Positions 1 through 11,161 of a stretch of DNA of 64,000 nt are shown piece by piece (the first letter of the stretch is position 1; each line of letters begins with the position of its first letter). Made by a program: the position numbers and the translations under genes. The notes beneath the pieces were generated by a model that saw only the letters and a program-made list of their open reading frames with translations, was not told the origin of the DNA and searched no databases. This stretch comes from Lantana camara (taxonomy: Eukaryota; Streptophyta; Magnoliopsida; Lamiales; Verbenaceae), in NCBI GenBank assembly GCA_037501455.1, contig CM074865.1, positions 39,166,501 through 39,230,500 on the forward strand, in the 5' to 3' direction.

Positions 1-2634
1 TATGTGCGAATGGTATATAATTGTCTAATTGTGAATTATTCCTAAAACTTAGTACTGGAGTATTATCAATTTATTTAAGTGATTTCGTTTTTGAACTAAA
101 TCTATTTAAGTGGTTTGGCTAATTATCTGAGTTGGTTTTAAGCTTGAAACCTTAGTTTAGTAATGAATTTGTTATTCGATATGAATTCTTATAATTTTAT
201 TTGAATCTAGTTTATAACGTATAATTGGGGCATACATGGTATAATTCCCTAATTTTAAGACCTAATTCTAATATGTTTGATTTTAGTAAGTGCAATAAAA
301 CTGGTTATTTAAACTTATTTGGTGGTCTAGATTAGTTTAATTAAACTTATTTATTACCTGGCTAGTGGAATACTGCATTAACTAAGTCAACATAATCATG
401 TGATTAGTGCGTGTGAGTGCTTGCCCCATTAAATTGAAATACTTACATGTATATGTGCTGATGTCAACTTTGGATTTATGTTAGGTTATGATCAACCTTC
501 TGTATGAAATTGAAATTGGCTAATTAAATGTTATACAATAAATGTATTATGTAAGCGTGTGTATACATCTCTCTAGGCACATGTTCGATTGTTTGGTAAT
601 TTATGATTTGAGATTCACTTAGCTTTTAACTTGAACTTGTTACTGGGGTTGTTACATGGTTGACTTAAACTGAGGATGCTTGATGATTTGTAAACTGTGG
701 GATCCACAGGTTTATGTTTATTAATTGGGATCTTGAGTGTTGGACATAAACTATGCATTTAATATTTCTGGAATAAGGGATGGTTTTATATTTGGTCAAT
801 AAAATTTAAGTTGAGCCAATTATCATCTAACGGACTTGGTTCGTGTTATTTGATTCTTAAATTAAAACGAATTCTTACAACATAAAAGGGAACTTTATTA
901 ATTGATAAATAAACTAATATTTTAACATGGCCAATTCTTGAATCGTGTAGATAAGTGTAGATCCTAATTGATGAGGTATTCGAACATAAGTTTATTCAAT
1001 ATAATATGATTTTTGATTCATACTTGGAACATTAAATGTGGTACAATATTTGAATTACTCTTATACTTATATTTAGAATTGCTATTTGTAAATATAATCT
1101 TGTTGTGCACTAATATGCTCTAATTGACCACGACACCAGATTCGAAGCACAACTTGGACACTTATGCATACCGCTATCATGTGGTGTATCGCCGTGCGTC
1201 TTTGTGGTTCATATCTGAGTCTTGTCTCATGAGTACACTGTATTTCCTTTTCTGTACAGTGATCTCCAGGGAGGAGACAACCTGATCGAGTATGCATTCG
1301 TCTTTCAGTTCTGGTATCTCGTCGCTTTTCAGGTGAGGTTTAGGATTTTGTATAGTTATGCGACCTATGACCTTGATATGCTGATTTCAACCCTTGCATG
1401 TGAGTATATCTATTATAAATACGTATGTGTTGGATATGATATGTTTATGACCTTCTGAATCAACTCTGTTTGGAAAATTAAATATGAAAGCATATGTAAG
1501 CTGTTTTGAAAAGTACCTTACGTTATGTTCTGTAGCCAGATTGCCATGAAAGATTGGCGTATGTGATCCGTCGTGATCTGTTATGTTGTGATCCGTTGTG
1601 ATCTGTGTGTGGATCGATCCTGGTGAACTGCGGGAATGGGTACCCCCGGGACGGTTAGGGCCGTCGGGGCATTTATCCATTTGCGTAGTTCCGTTTGAGA
1701 TATCATTGCGCGACCTTAGGGTGATGAGGGAGGCGTGATATCTTGAGCCTTCGGCTAAGGCCGGGGAGGACTCTTGTGGGTTCGCAACCCCTTGAGGGTG
1801 AGTCTATTTTTAGACGGTTTATTCTCGATGGTTTTGGGGACTGTACATCCCCTCCATCATTGGTGTAGCGGTTGGATTGATTGTGATTTATGTTCTGAGA
1901 AGTAAAGGTGGGAAGCTCGTACTCGCCGAGCAATTGATTATGTTATGTGATGGAATTATGAATCGGGATAGAGTCTTTCTGGAAAATGGTTTCTAAACTT
2001 ATATCTATATCTTATTCGGGTTCTTTCAAAACGTTTTGGTATGTAACACCTATCGCCGGTTCATGAGTCCATCCTTTTTATTCTGTGCTATGCTCCTTAT
2101 ATATATATATTGTGGGTGTGCGTTAGCCCCGTCACTCGGTCAAGTTGACTGACCCCTCATTTACACTTTTAGTTGCAGGTTGTTGGCGTTTGCTAGGCGG
2201 AAGTGAGTCCTTTGAGTTGCACTTCGTCGGTCTAGTCTTTCTATTCGCATTTGTCTTTTCATACACTTTACTTATGCTTTCACTTGTAGACTTGAGATTA
2301 TACTTTACTATTCGGTAGCCCTGCGTGGCACTCTCATCCGGCCCCTTATGGCACTTGATGATTATTACTTTATGTTGATATTCGGGACTAGGGATTTATG
2401 CTAGTTGAACCCGTCACCTGCTTTGTATGTTTTGTTTTAAATGCTTCCGCTATCTATTGTTGTTGGTTTTAATTGCTTCCGCACTCTGAGTCTGTCAAGT
2501 TAGATCCGCCTAGCCTAGTGTGTGAGTTGGTCTCCCGTTCGCTATGATTCGGATTCGGGCATGGACTTTCCATTTCGTGATCGGGTTTGGGTCTTAGTGC
2601 GGGGGATGTGGCATCCTCTGTTTGGGGTGTTACA
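1..2634 (+). mobile_element. Element A, 5' LTR (left end outside window)
   Basis: This stretch recurs almost exactly 6590 bp downstream (6591-9224), so it is the 3' part of a 5' LTR. It ends in GGTGTTACA at 2634, the reverse complement of TGTAACACC that opens the 3' LTR, and is followed 8 bp later by a tRNA-Met primer site. By eye I count about nine mismatches over 2634 bp (for example near 54, 400, 587, 2130, 2355 and 2596), about 0.3 percent, so insertion was recent. Internal blocks recur in the other LTRs of the window: a candidate micro-exon (1260-1332, AG before it and GTGAGG after it), a GC-rich block near 1650-1672, a hairpin near 2133-2150 and a TTGCAG acceptor ending at 2178. Small ORFs here are identical in both LTR copies and look non-coding. 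Confidence 0.93.
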
Positions 2635-2642
2635 TCCTTAAG

Positions 2643-2654
2643 TGGTATCAGAGC
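2643..2654 (+). other. Primer binding site of element A
   Basis: TGGTATCAGAGC begins 8 bp after the LTR end. It is the standard plant retrotransposon site complementary to the 3' end of initiator tRNA-Met. It fixes the orientation of element A as plus and shows that 1-2634 is the 5' LTR. Confidence 0.95.
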
Positions 2655-3127
2655 TCTAGGTTGCAAAACCGAGCTCTTGAGTCGTGTTGAGTCTGTCTAG
2701 GTCGTACGGCATAGGAATAACTGCGCATTGCATTTGTTTGACTTGATACTTTGATCCTTCGGCATGAATTGTTTCGTGATTATATGATTGTATGCACATT
2801 GTGACTTTGATTATGCAACATCTTATTTTATGTGCTTTATAAATTACAACTGATTGTTGCATTTACGTGATATACTTGTTACATTTCATTTGCATCTTAA
2901 TCCGCATGCATCGAATTTAGTGTTTGAATTTCAGGGTGCCCTATGAGCCAACATTGAGATTTTTCCTCCGCCAATACTACCTATTGGCACTACAATGAAA
3001 ACACGACATAATTCGAAGATGAAAGGATTCTTTACCAAGATCAATGGTCAGAAAAGCTTCAGAGTTGAAAGAATGAAATTTACTATATCGACTTACTATC
3101 TTAAAGTTAATTGAAAGATGGAGTTTG

Positions 3128-3250
3128 ACGAATTTTCACCTTGAGGATTCGTTCATTTGAAAGTAGTCACCTTGTGAATGGAAATGAGTCAATGGAGCAG
3201 AATCGCCTTGATGATTCGTTCATTTGGAAGTAGTCACCTTGTTGATGGAA
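3128..3250 (+). repeat. Two-copy local duplication in element A interior
   Basis: A unit of about 60 bp containing GATTCGTTCATTTG and AAGTAGTCACCTTGT occurs twice in tandem, around 3128-3185 and 3200-3250, with several mismatches. It lies in non-coding sequence and looks like an old tandem duplication. Confidence 0.75.
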
Positions 3251-4288
3251 ACAAGCTAGTGTAGAAGAATCTGAGCAAGTTCAAGGGATGTGGATAGGTC
3301 ACCATGTTGGTGCTAACTTAAGCAACGGGCTACAAGCCATCGGTGAATGTTGAAAGTTTTGGTGCGGTTTGGAGTTAACAAATGACAAAACAAGATTGGT
3401 TGTTAGCTCTGGGTGTTTTCTTTAAGGTGAGATGGAAGATTCTGCTGAGGTGGGAATAGATCACTTAGATGTCGAAAGAATTTACTCAAGTTTTAGAATC
3501 GAAACCCATGAATTGCTTTGGGAAGTGCCTAATACCACGACCGTCCAACGTAGCTCTGAGATAGATTTCTGATTGGCAATCGAATTATGGACAATTCCTT
3601 GAGGATGAGCAGACTAATGTTTAACACATAAGTCAGAGTTCTTGAAGGAGACTGTGGATGATTCTGGTTAAGCAAGGATTGTGGTTTAGTAGAGAGTTGG
3701 ATGATGGACGTAATTGCTGAATTGCCTTTTCACATCAAAAGATTTAAGACAAGAAGTTCAGATGACGAAGATTGCATCATTATCGGCTTAATCAACCCCT
3801 ACCACTTCGTCTCAACTTCCTGTCAAGAGTTTGACACTACGGTCATCGGTACGCCAAACATCATGGCATTTGCATACATGCATCGCTTAAGTATCCTTAT
3901 CTTGTTTTGTTTGATGTGTGTGATGATTGTCATTGTTCTGATTGTGATAACGGGGCTACCTGATCTAGCATTGATCACCTGGAATATCTGTTTTTGGTGA
4001 ACTATTGCTGAAACGAATAAGTTACGTGTTTATGTGGATTAAGCATGTCTATGTGATTTAAAAACTCCCTTGATTGCTCACTAACCTCGCATATAACATA
4101 CAAACATACTGTAACCTTGTTTTACAGGGATTCCATCGCGATATCCCCCATGAGTTGAGGTATAAGCGTTGAATCTATACTCAAGGGATACCGATATTAG
4201 TTGTGTAAGGTACACCAAACATGCACCGCATACTTTTCATCAAGTGTTACTCTGATTTGTGTATGTATGGATGTTGATCTGTGAATTT

Positions 4289-4695
4289 ATGTGCAAGAGA
4301 GACCTTAGGTTCGCTCTGTTTACGTGTTAGCGAGATGTGGGATTCTCTCTATTTATGTGCTAGGAAGATGTTGGATTCTTTCTAAGTTTTGTGCACGAGA
4401 GATGTTGGATTCTCTTGTACTTAGATATTCGGAGATGTTGGATTCTCTTGAATCTAAGGGTTTGAGTAATGTTAGATTTTCTCAAACTAGAATGTTTGGG
4501 AGATGTGTAAATCTATCAGACTTAGGTTGAGAGACGGGGTTCTCTCATTATGTGTTTGAGAGACGGGGTTCTCTCAATTGTGTGCTTGAGAGACGGGGTT
4601 CTCTCAATTATGTGCGCGAGAGACGGGGTTCTCTCTCTTGTGGGTGCTGAGGGACGGGGCTCTCTCACTTACGTGCTGAGAGATGGGATTCTCTC
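4289..4695 (+). repeat. Minisatellite of hairpin-forming 26-35 bp units
   Basis: About 13 tandem units can be counted, each built as GTGC-spacer, then GAGAGA, a six-base core (CGGGGT or TGTTGG-like) and TCTCTC. The later units (from 4529) are the most uniform, with period near 30 bp. The early units are diverged (GAGATGTTGGATTCTCT). Each unit is a small inverted repeat, so the RNA could form a row of short stem-loops. Confidence 0.92.
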
Positions 4696-5039
4696 TTGTT
4701 TGTTACGGTTGCTTTACGCGTTGTCCTGACAATGGTCTGCAAGTGACGAGTTTGCGACGCCATCGAAGTTGAGTGCAGTGATAACTATTCGTCTTATGGG
4801 AATGGTCAAACAACTTGATGAAAGCAACGGTCCAGTACTCAAACGGATCCCAATAACAACGAGACATCACAAGAAAGGTTTAGTAAAGACAATGAGAGTA
4901 AACTTTACAACGGAGGCTATGTTTTACGTAAGCTTCACAATAAAGGCGATGTTTTACGCAATTCCTCGAGAATGGTTAAGACACAATCAACTCGAAGCTT
5001 TTCCAACTCAGGAGTGGAACCTGGGGACCAGGTTCTCTT

Positions 5040-5052
5040 AAGGGGGGAAGGG
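5040..5052 (+). other. Polypurine tract of element A
   Basis: AAGGGGGGAAGGG lies directly before the TGTAACACC start of the 3' LTR. This is the expected place and composition for the plus-strand primer of an LTR retrotransposon. Confidence 0.88.
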
Positions 5053-8000
5053 TGTAACACCCCGCATTTCGGAGCAAGATACAATGTCGTTTTCGTGCAA
5101 TTAGATTTTATTTATTTAACTCTGCTCGTGCTTGAATTGCTTTATTTATGTTTTAGTAGTTTAATTGACTCGATTACAACCTTATGAAAATATGTGGACT
5201 TAATTGAAATATATGTTTAGTGTCTAATTGCTCTTTAGATTAAATTATGAGGGCTAATTTGGAAATAATAAAAGTTGGGGATCTGTTTCTAATTATGAGA
5301 AATTCAATTTGGACTTATTTGAGCACTACTCTAAATCTTGGGGGTACTTTTATAATATCTTAAACTTTAATTGGACTTAATTGATCTTATTGGGAATCGG
5401 AGGACTCAATCGCATAACTCATACTTTTGAGGGGCCTATTCGTAATTTCATAACTTAAGACTCCCTTCTTAACCGAGAAACCCTAAGGCTGTCTTCATTC
5501 TTCCTCCTTCCCCTTTCGGTCTTCAACATACAGCAGCAGCGCAGCAGCTTTTCTCTCGACGAATTAGCTCCGCCGCGACTCAGCCTCCACCATTGCTAAC
5601 CTTCGCTCGCCGACAACACCGCATCACCACCCTGCTTATTCTTTTTCCTTTATCATCGATAAGCTTCAATAGTGGCACAGCAATTCGTTCTTTCGAGATC
5701 TTCTCGCCACGGCGGAGATTCAGCCCTACCTCTGCCGCTCCAGTCTATCACCACCACCGATTCCTTCTTTCTCCAGCCACGGTTCCGACGCACCACCACC
5801 ACGCCAGATCTGGTGCCTCACGCGACACCCTCCGCCACCACTCCAGCAACAACGATGGGTTGTCGTCACCTCTCCAGCCACCGCCTCAAGCCCCGCAGAC
5901 GATCTCTCAGCAACAGCAACAACCACCGGTAATTCTTTCATTCTTCTCCTCTGTCTCCATTCTTCTAGATGCCAAGGGAGCAGGACGACAGTAGTAGCAA
6001 CTGCCATATTGGCCGTGGTCCTCTGTAACTGCCGGCATCTCTTCCCGGAGTCACCGCCGCCGACCGGCCAATGACGCACCACCATTGCCAGCCGCCATGG
6101 ATTCCGGCGAGTTGCTATCACAGCCTCTCACTTTCGTCAACTCTAACTTCGTCCGCCTACGACGAGACGCCGCCGCCTTCAGTTTGTCAACACCGGTGCC
6201 GTTATGCTCCAACAACCATCACGCCAGCAGCTCTCTCCCTCATTTACTCTTTCAATTTCCAATTGTAAGCTGCTGGAATGCCACTCTCTTCACCATTCTT
6301 GCATTCCAATTTCAATATTTGAATTTTGTGTTCAGCCTATTGAATGAATTTTGTATCGGTTTTGCTGTAAGTGTTAATGAAGTATCTGATTGTTGTATAC
6401 TTGTGATAACTTGTAACTTAGGATTATTTTATAACACCTGAATTGTATAATCTGGAAATTGGTTGTTTAAATTTGACTAATTCTAATGTATGTTGGGAAT
6501 GAATTAATCTAATTGAACCTGCTTAGTAACTAATGAACGTGTGATGTTTTAACAATATATTATGATTAACTATGAAATGTATGAAATGTATATGTGCGAA
6601 TGGTATATAATTGTCTAATTGTGAATTATTCCTAAAACTTAGTACTGGAGTATTGTCAATTTATTTAAGTGATTTCGTTTTTGAACTAAATCTATTTAAG
6701 TGGTTTGGCTAATTATCTGAGTTGGTTTTAAGCTTGAAACCTTAGTTTAGTAATGAATTTGTTATTCGATATGAATTCTTATAATTTTATTTGAATCTAG
6801 TTTATAACGTATAATTGGGGCATACATGGTATAATTCCCTAATTTTAAGACCTAATTCTAATATGTTTGATTTTAGTAAGTGCAATAAAACTGGTTATTT
6901 AAACTTATTTGGTGGTCTAGATTAGTTTAATTAAACTTATTTATTACCTGGCTAGTGGAATACTGCATTAACTAAGTCAACATAATCATGTGATTAGTGT
7001 GTGTGAGTGCTTGCCCCATTAAATTGAAATACTTACATGTATATGTGCTGATGTCAACTTTGGATTTATGTTAGGTTATGATCAACCTTCTGTATGAAAT
7101 TGAAATTGGCTAATTAAATGTTATACAATAAATGTATTATGTAAGCGTGTGTATACATCTCTCTAGGCACATGTTCGATTATTTGGTAATTTATGATTTG
7201 AGATTCACTTAGCTTTTAACTTGAACTTGTTGCTGGGGTTGTTACATGGTTGACTTGAACTGAGGATGCTTGATGATTTGTAAACTGTGGGATCCACAGG
7301 TTTATGTTTATTAATTGGGATCTTGAGTGTTGGACATAAACTATGCATTTAATATTTCTGGAATAAGGGATGGTTTTATATTTGGTCAATAAAATTTAAG
7401 TTGAGCCAATTATCATCTAACGGACTTGGTTCGTGTTATTTGATTCTTAAATTAAAACGAATTCTTACAACATAAAAGGGAACTTTATTAATTGATAAAT
7501 AAACTAATATTTTAACATGGCCAATTCTTGAATCGTGTAGATAAGTGTAGATCCTAATTGATGAGGTATTCGAACATAAGTTTATTCAATATAATATGAT
7601 TTTTGATTCATACTTGGAACATTAAATGTGGTACAATATTTGAATTACTCTTATACTTATATTTAGAATTGCTATTTGTAAATATAATCTTGTTGTGCAC
7701 TAATATGCTCTAATTGACCACGACACCAGATTCGAAGCACAACTTGGACACTTATGCATACCGCTATCATGTGGTGTATCGCCGTGCGTCTTTGTGGTTC
7801 ATATCTGAGTCTTGTCTCATGAGTACACTGTATTTCCTTTTCTGTACAGTGATCTCCAGGGAGGAGACAACCTGATCGAGTATGCATTCGTCTTTCAGTT
7901 CTGGTATCTCGTCGCTTTTCAGGTGAGGTTTAGGATTTTGTATAGTTATGCGACCTATGACCTTGATATGCTGATTTCAACCCTTGCATGTGAGTATATC

Positions 8001-9224
8001 TATTATAAATACGTATGTGTTGGATATGATATGTTTATGACCTTCTGAATCAACTCTGTTTGGAAAATTAAATATGAAAGCATATGTAAGCTGTTTTGAA
8101 AAGTACCTTACGTTATGTTCTGTAGCCAGATTGCCATGAAAGATTGGCGTATGTGATCCGTCGTGATCTGTTATGTTGTGATCCGTTGTGATCTGTGTGT
8201 GGATCGATCCTGGTGAACTGCGGGAATGGGTACCCCCGGGACGGTTAGGGCCGTCGGGGCATTTATCCATTTGCGTAGTTCCGTTTGAGATATCATTGCG
8301 CGACCTTAGGGTGATGAGGGAGGCGTGATATCTTGAGCCTTCGGCTAAGGCCGGGGAGGACTCTTGTGGGTTCGCAACCCCTTGAGGGTGAGTCTATTTT
8401 TAGACGGTTTATTCTCGATGGTTTTGGGGACTGTACATCCCCTCCATCATTGGTGTAGCGGTTGGATTGATTGTGATTTATGTTCTGAGAAGTAAAGGTG
8501 GGAAGCTCGTACTCGCCGAGCAATTGATTATGTTATGTGATGGAATTATGAATCGGGATAGAGTCTTTCTGGAAAATGGTTTCTAAACTTATATCTATAT
8601 CTTATTCGGGTTCTTTCAAAACGTTTTGGTATGTAACACCTATCGCCGGTTCATGAGTCCATCCTTTTTATTCTGTGCTATGCTCCTTATATATATATAT
8701 TGTGGGTGTGCGTTAGCCCCCTCACTCGGTCAAGTTGACTGACCCCTCATTTACACTTTTAGTTGCAGGTTGTTGGCGTTTGCTAGGCGGAAGTGAGTCC
8801 TTTGAGTTGCACTTCGTCGGTCTAGTCTTTCTATTCGCATTTGTCTTTTCATACACTTTACTTATGCTTTCACTTGTAGACTTGAGATTATACTTTACTA
8901 TTCGGTAGCCCTGCGTGGCACTCTCATCCGGCCCCTTATGGCACTCGATGATTATTACTTTATGTTGATATTCGGGACTAGGGATTTATGCTAGTTGAAC
9001 CCGTCACCTGCTTTGTATGTTTTGTTTTAAATGCTTCCGCTATCTATTGTTGTTGGTTTTAATTGCTTCCGCACTCTGAGTCTGTCAAGTTAGATCCGCC
9101 TAGCCTAGTGTGTGAGTTGGTCTCCCGTTCGCTATGATTCGGATTCGGGCATGGACTTTCCATTTCGTGATCGGGTTTGGGTCTTATTCCGGGGGATGTG
9201 GCATCCTCTGTTTGGGGTGTTACA
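5053..9224 (+). mobile_element. Element A, complete 3' LTR (4172 bp)
   Basis: The LTR runs from TGTAACACC to GGTGTTACA, a perfect 9-bp terminal inverted repeat. Positions 6591-9224 match the 5' LTR. The first 1.5 kb, whose partner lies outside the window, include a pyrimidine-rich leader with CCR-rich sequence (about 5490-6130) whose open frames (for example 5593-5994) are low-complexity and not gene-like. A splice-donor-like CCG|GTAATT lies at 5939, and the candidate micro-exon is at 7850-7922. Unlike LTRs B, F, H, I and J, I found no palindrome cluster 450-490 nt after the donor. GAATC at 9225-9229 should be the TSD, but its partner is outside the window. Confidence 0.93.
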
Positions 9225-9735
9225 GAATCAAACCGTTGAGAAGGCACTACGGGTCAAAACCCGGTGGATGGCAAGGAAAGAGTATGAAGAAGATGCACCA
9301 GAACAATCATTTGAGCCCGGATCGTGTTCTAACCTACAATTGGAAGAGGGATCGAGTCGACAAGGTGCACCTACCAAGAAAAGAAGCAACAAGAAGAAAT
9401 CCAAGCTCCGGAAGACTCCTTGGTCCAAGAGGGAATTTTCACTGTGCCCTCATTGTGGAGGGACCAACCACACTTATGAGGGATATTGGATCCGGTTAAA
9501 GAGATGTTATGCTTGCGGGTCTTTAGAGCATAAGTCCCCGGAATGTGATCGTTCGAGGGCTAACAAGCAGAGGAGAAAGAATCAAAGGCTTCAAATTGGA
9601 GACCAAATCAAACCCAAGAATCGAGGTAATTCCATTCATGGCACCACATTCATGCATATTTATTTTGGGGAAACCCACTTTTGTGCCACTTTTCCTTCTT
9701 TGTTACTTCTTGGTACTTGCTCGTTGCTTGCCTAG
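9225..9735 (+). pseudogene. gag: Element B gag fragment with zinc knuckles
   Basis: This is the C-terminal part of a retrotransposon Gag protein, the nucleocapsid region that binds packaged RNA. The open frame continues upstream only into the element A LTR, so its start was lost when A inserted here. It is rich in Lys/Arg and contains a double knuckle typical of Ty3/gypsy Gag. The first (CPHCGGTNHTYEGY) has Tyr where the last Cys is expected. The second (CYACGSLEHKSPEC) is a complete CX2CX4HX4C. The frame ends at 9735 without running into protease or reverse transcriptase. The call as Gag is solid; assignment to Ty3/gypsy rests on the knuckle spacing and is less certain. Confidence 0.82.
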
Positions 9736-11161
9736 TTGTCCCTTGCGCTTGTTGTTGTTGTGGTTGTTGCCTTTCTTGTTGGAACTCTCTCCTTGAAGAG
9801 AGTTAGTGAGTGGAGAGTCCGGGTGTTTGGTGAGTTGTGAGGGTCGAGCTTGCCCGGTAGTTGTTCTTGAAGGCGCCTAGTTCTTGTTAAGGTAACTCTG
9901 TTACCGTAGGCGTTGGTGGTTGCTTTTAGGAGTTCCTTTTTGGGCTCAACGATATTTTCGGGTGTAGGATTCAAGACTAACCCATCTATATCCTTTGTGG
10001 AAGCGGTTGGTTATTCCGGGACGGTGTAATAAGCTTTGTGACTTTCCTTTGGGTTAACCGAGAGGTTGAGTCAAGCTTAAGGAGACAAAGATAGGAGTAA
10101 GGTCTTCTTGATGATTTCTTGAAAGTTGGGATTCGCTACCACTTGATAGGGACATCGAGACGATCGTGATCTTTATCCCGGAGTTGAACCTTATTCGAAG
10201 ACTCCCTACCGGATGACTCGAGCATGGAGATTGGAGCTTAAGACGTAGTTGACGAGCTCTTAGAAGGTAGTTTCATTAACTCGAGTACTTCTACGTGGAG
10301 TGCTCTTTTGCCCTGTCTAAGAAGAAGATGTGACTCTAAGATGAATATAACTACCGTGAGCTACACGGGCTAATAGTGGGAGAAGAATACCCTTTTTGCT
10401 TGCTTCGAGGAGTCATTCGTTCTTCTTTGGAGTTCTGTGGTCTCCGCTGAGGGTGGTTTCAACAAAGGTATTATCGACTACATGCTTGGGTAGAACAACC
10501 GAGGGTTACCTCAGAGAATAAGTCATTAGTGTTATCGGGATTCAACCGGAGATTTGTCTTTACAAGTGGCCATCCCGTGACATGAAAAATGAGGAAGAGG
10601 CACGGTTCGAGTGGATAAGGTTTGGAAGAAGAGTTACCTCGGTTCGAGGAAACTCAAAAACTCCTCCATTACGATCGAGGTACTAAGGAAGACTTCAGTT
10701 GTGCGTGGCTAATGGAGAGTTAGAGCCAATGTCTCGAGAAGTGCTTGGGCACGAGACTAATTCCACTCATGGTCCGAGACTTGAAGAGCCGGTAGTGGTG
10801 TAGTGGCATGAGAAAAGACATTGTAAACTTTGTGTAGCAATGCCTAATATGCCATCGGTAGAAGATCGAGAATCCTTCTGGCACGATTCTCCAACCACTT
10901 TCAAATTCTAATCGGATGTGGAAGCAAACCGGACACGAAGTTTGCTAGGTTAAGGAGACTCAATCGAATTTGGTAAGTATCACCGAGCTACCGGGATATG
11001 AGAAGTCCTCTTCATTTCTAATTGAGGAAGTGATATCCCGAGGAGTCTACAGCTTACTTGGATCAGAGTGGCGCAGTGGAAGTGTGGAGTTGGGTGGTCT
11101 CAAGAGTCGTTGTAGGTCTTGTTTAGGATCTGAGGACAGGTCCTTTTGAAGGAGGGGAGTT
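9736..11161 (+). mobile_element. Element B interior without pol
   Basis: From the gag stop to the 3' LTR there is about 1.4 kb with no pol motif in any frame and no long open frame. A purine-rich tract (GAAGGAGGGGAGT, 11149-11161) abuts the LTR. B therefore has gag but no visible pol, as in terminal-repeat elements with a gag gene only (TR-GAG). Loss of pol by deletion is the alternative. Confidence 0.7.

Larger units (their letters stand above)
2635..5052 (+). mobile_element. Element A interior, non-coding LARD-type
   Basis: The 2418 bp between the LTRs contain no gag, protease, integrase, reverse transcriptase or RNase H motif in any frame. The longest open frames are about 90-100 codons and match nothing I recognise. 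One (3701-4000) encodes a hydrophobic stretch but has no other gene-like property. With 4.2-kb LTRs and an interior this short, the layout is that of a large retrotransposon derivative (LARD), which depends on proteins made by another element. The interior holds a local duplication (about 3128-3250), a 13-unit minisatellite (4289-4695) and a polypurine tract at its 3' end. Confidence 0.85.

Noticed and set aside
3701..4000. 99-codon frame with a hydrophobic segment in the element A interior
   Set aside because: No homologous motif, no coding context, and it lies within a non-coding LARD interior. One hydrophobic run is weak evidence.
4289..4695. CRISPR-like regular repeats
   Set aside because: Units are directly tandem with no unique spacers of constant length, diverge gradually and lie in a plant retrotransposon. 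It is a minisatellite.
5593..6441. Several overlapping open frames rich in His, Pro, Ser
   Set aside because: They sit in the pyrimidine-rich leader part of LTR A, overlap on both strands and are low-complexity, so composition explains them.
1..9224. Tandem segmental duplication of 6.59 kb (identical small frames at 1082/7672, 1222/7812, 1387/7977)
   Set aside because: Repeat ends coincide with TG...CA termini, a primer site and a polypurine tract, so the repeats are two LTRs of one element and the shared small frames are LTR sequence.
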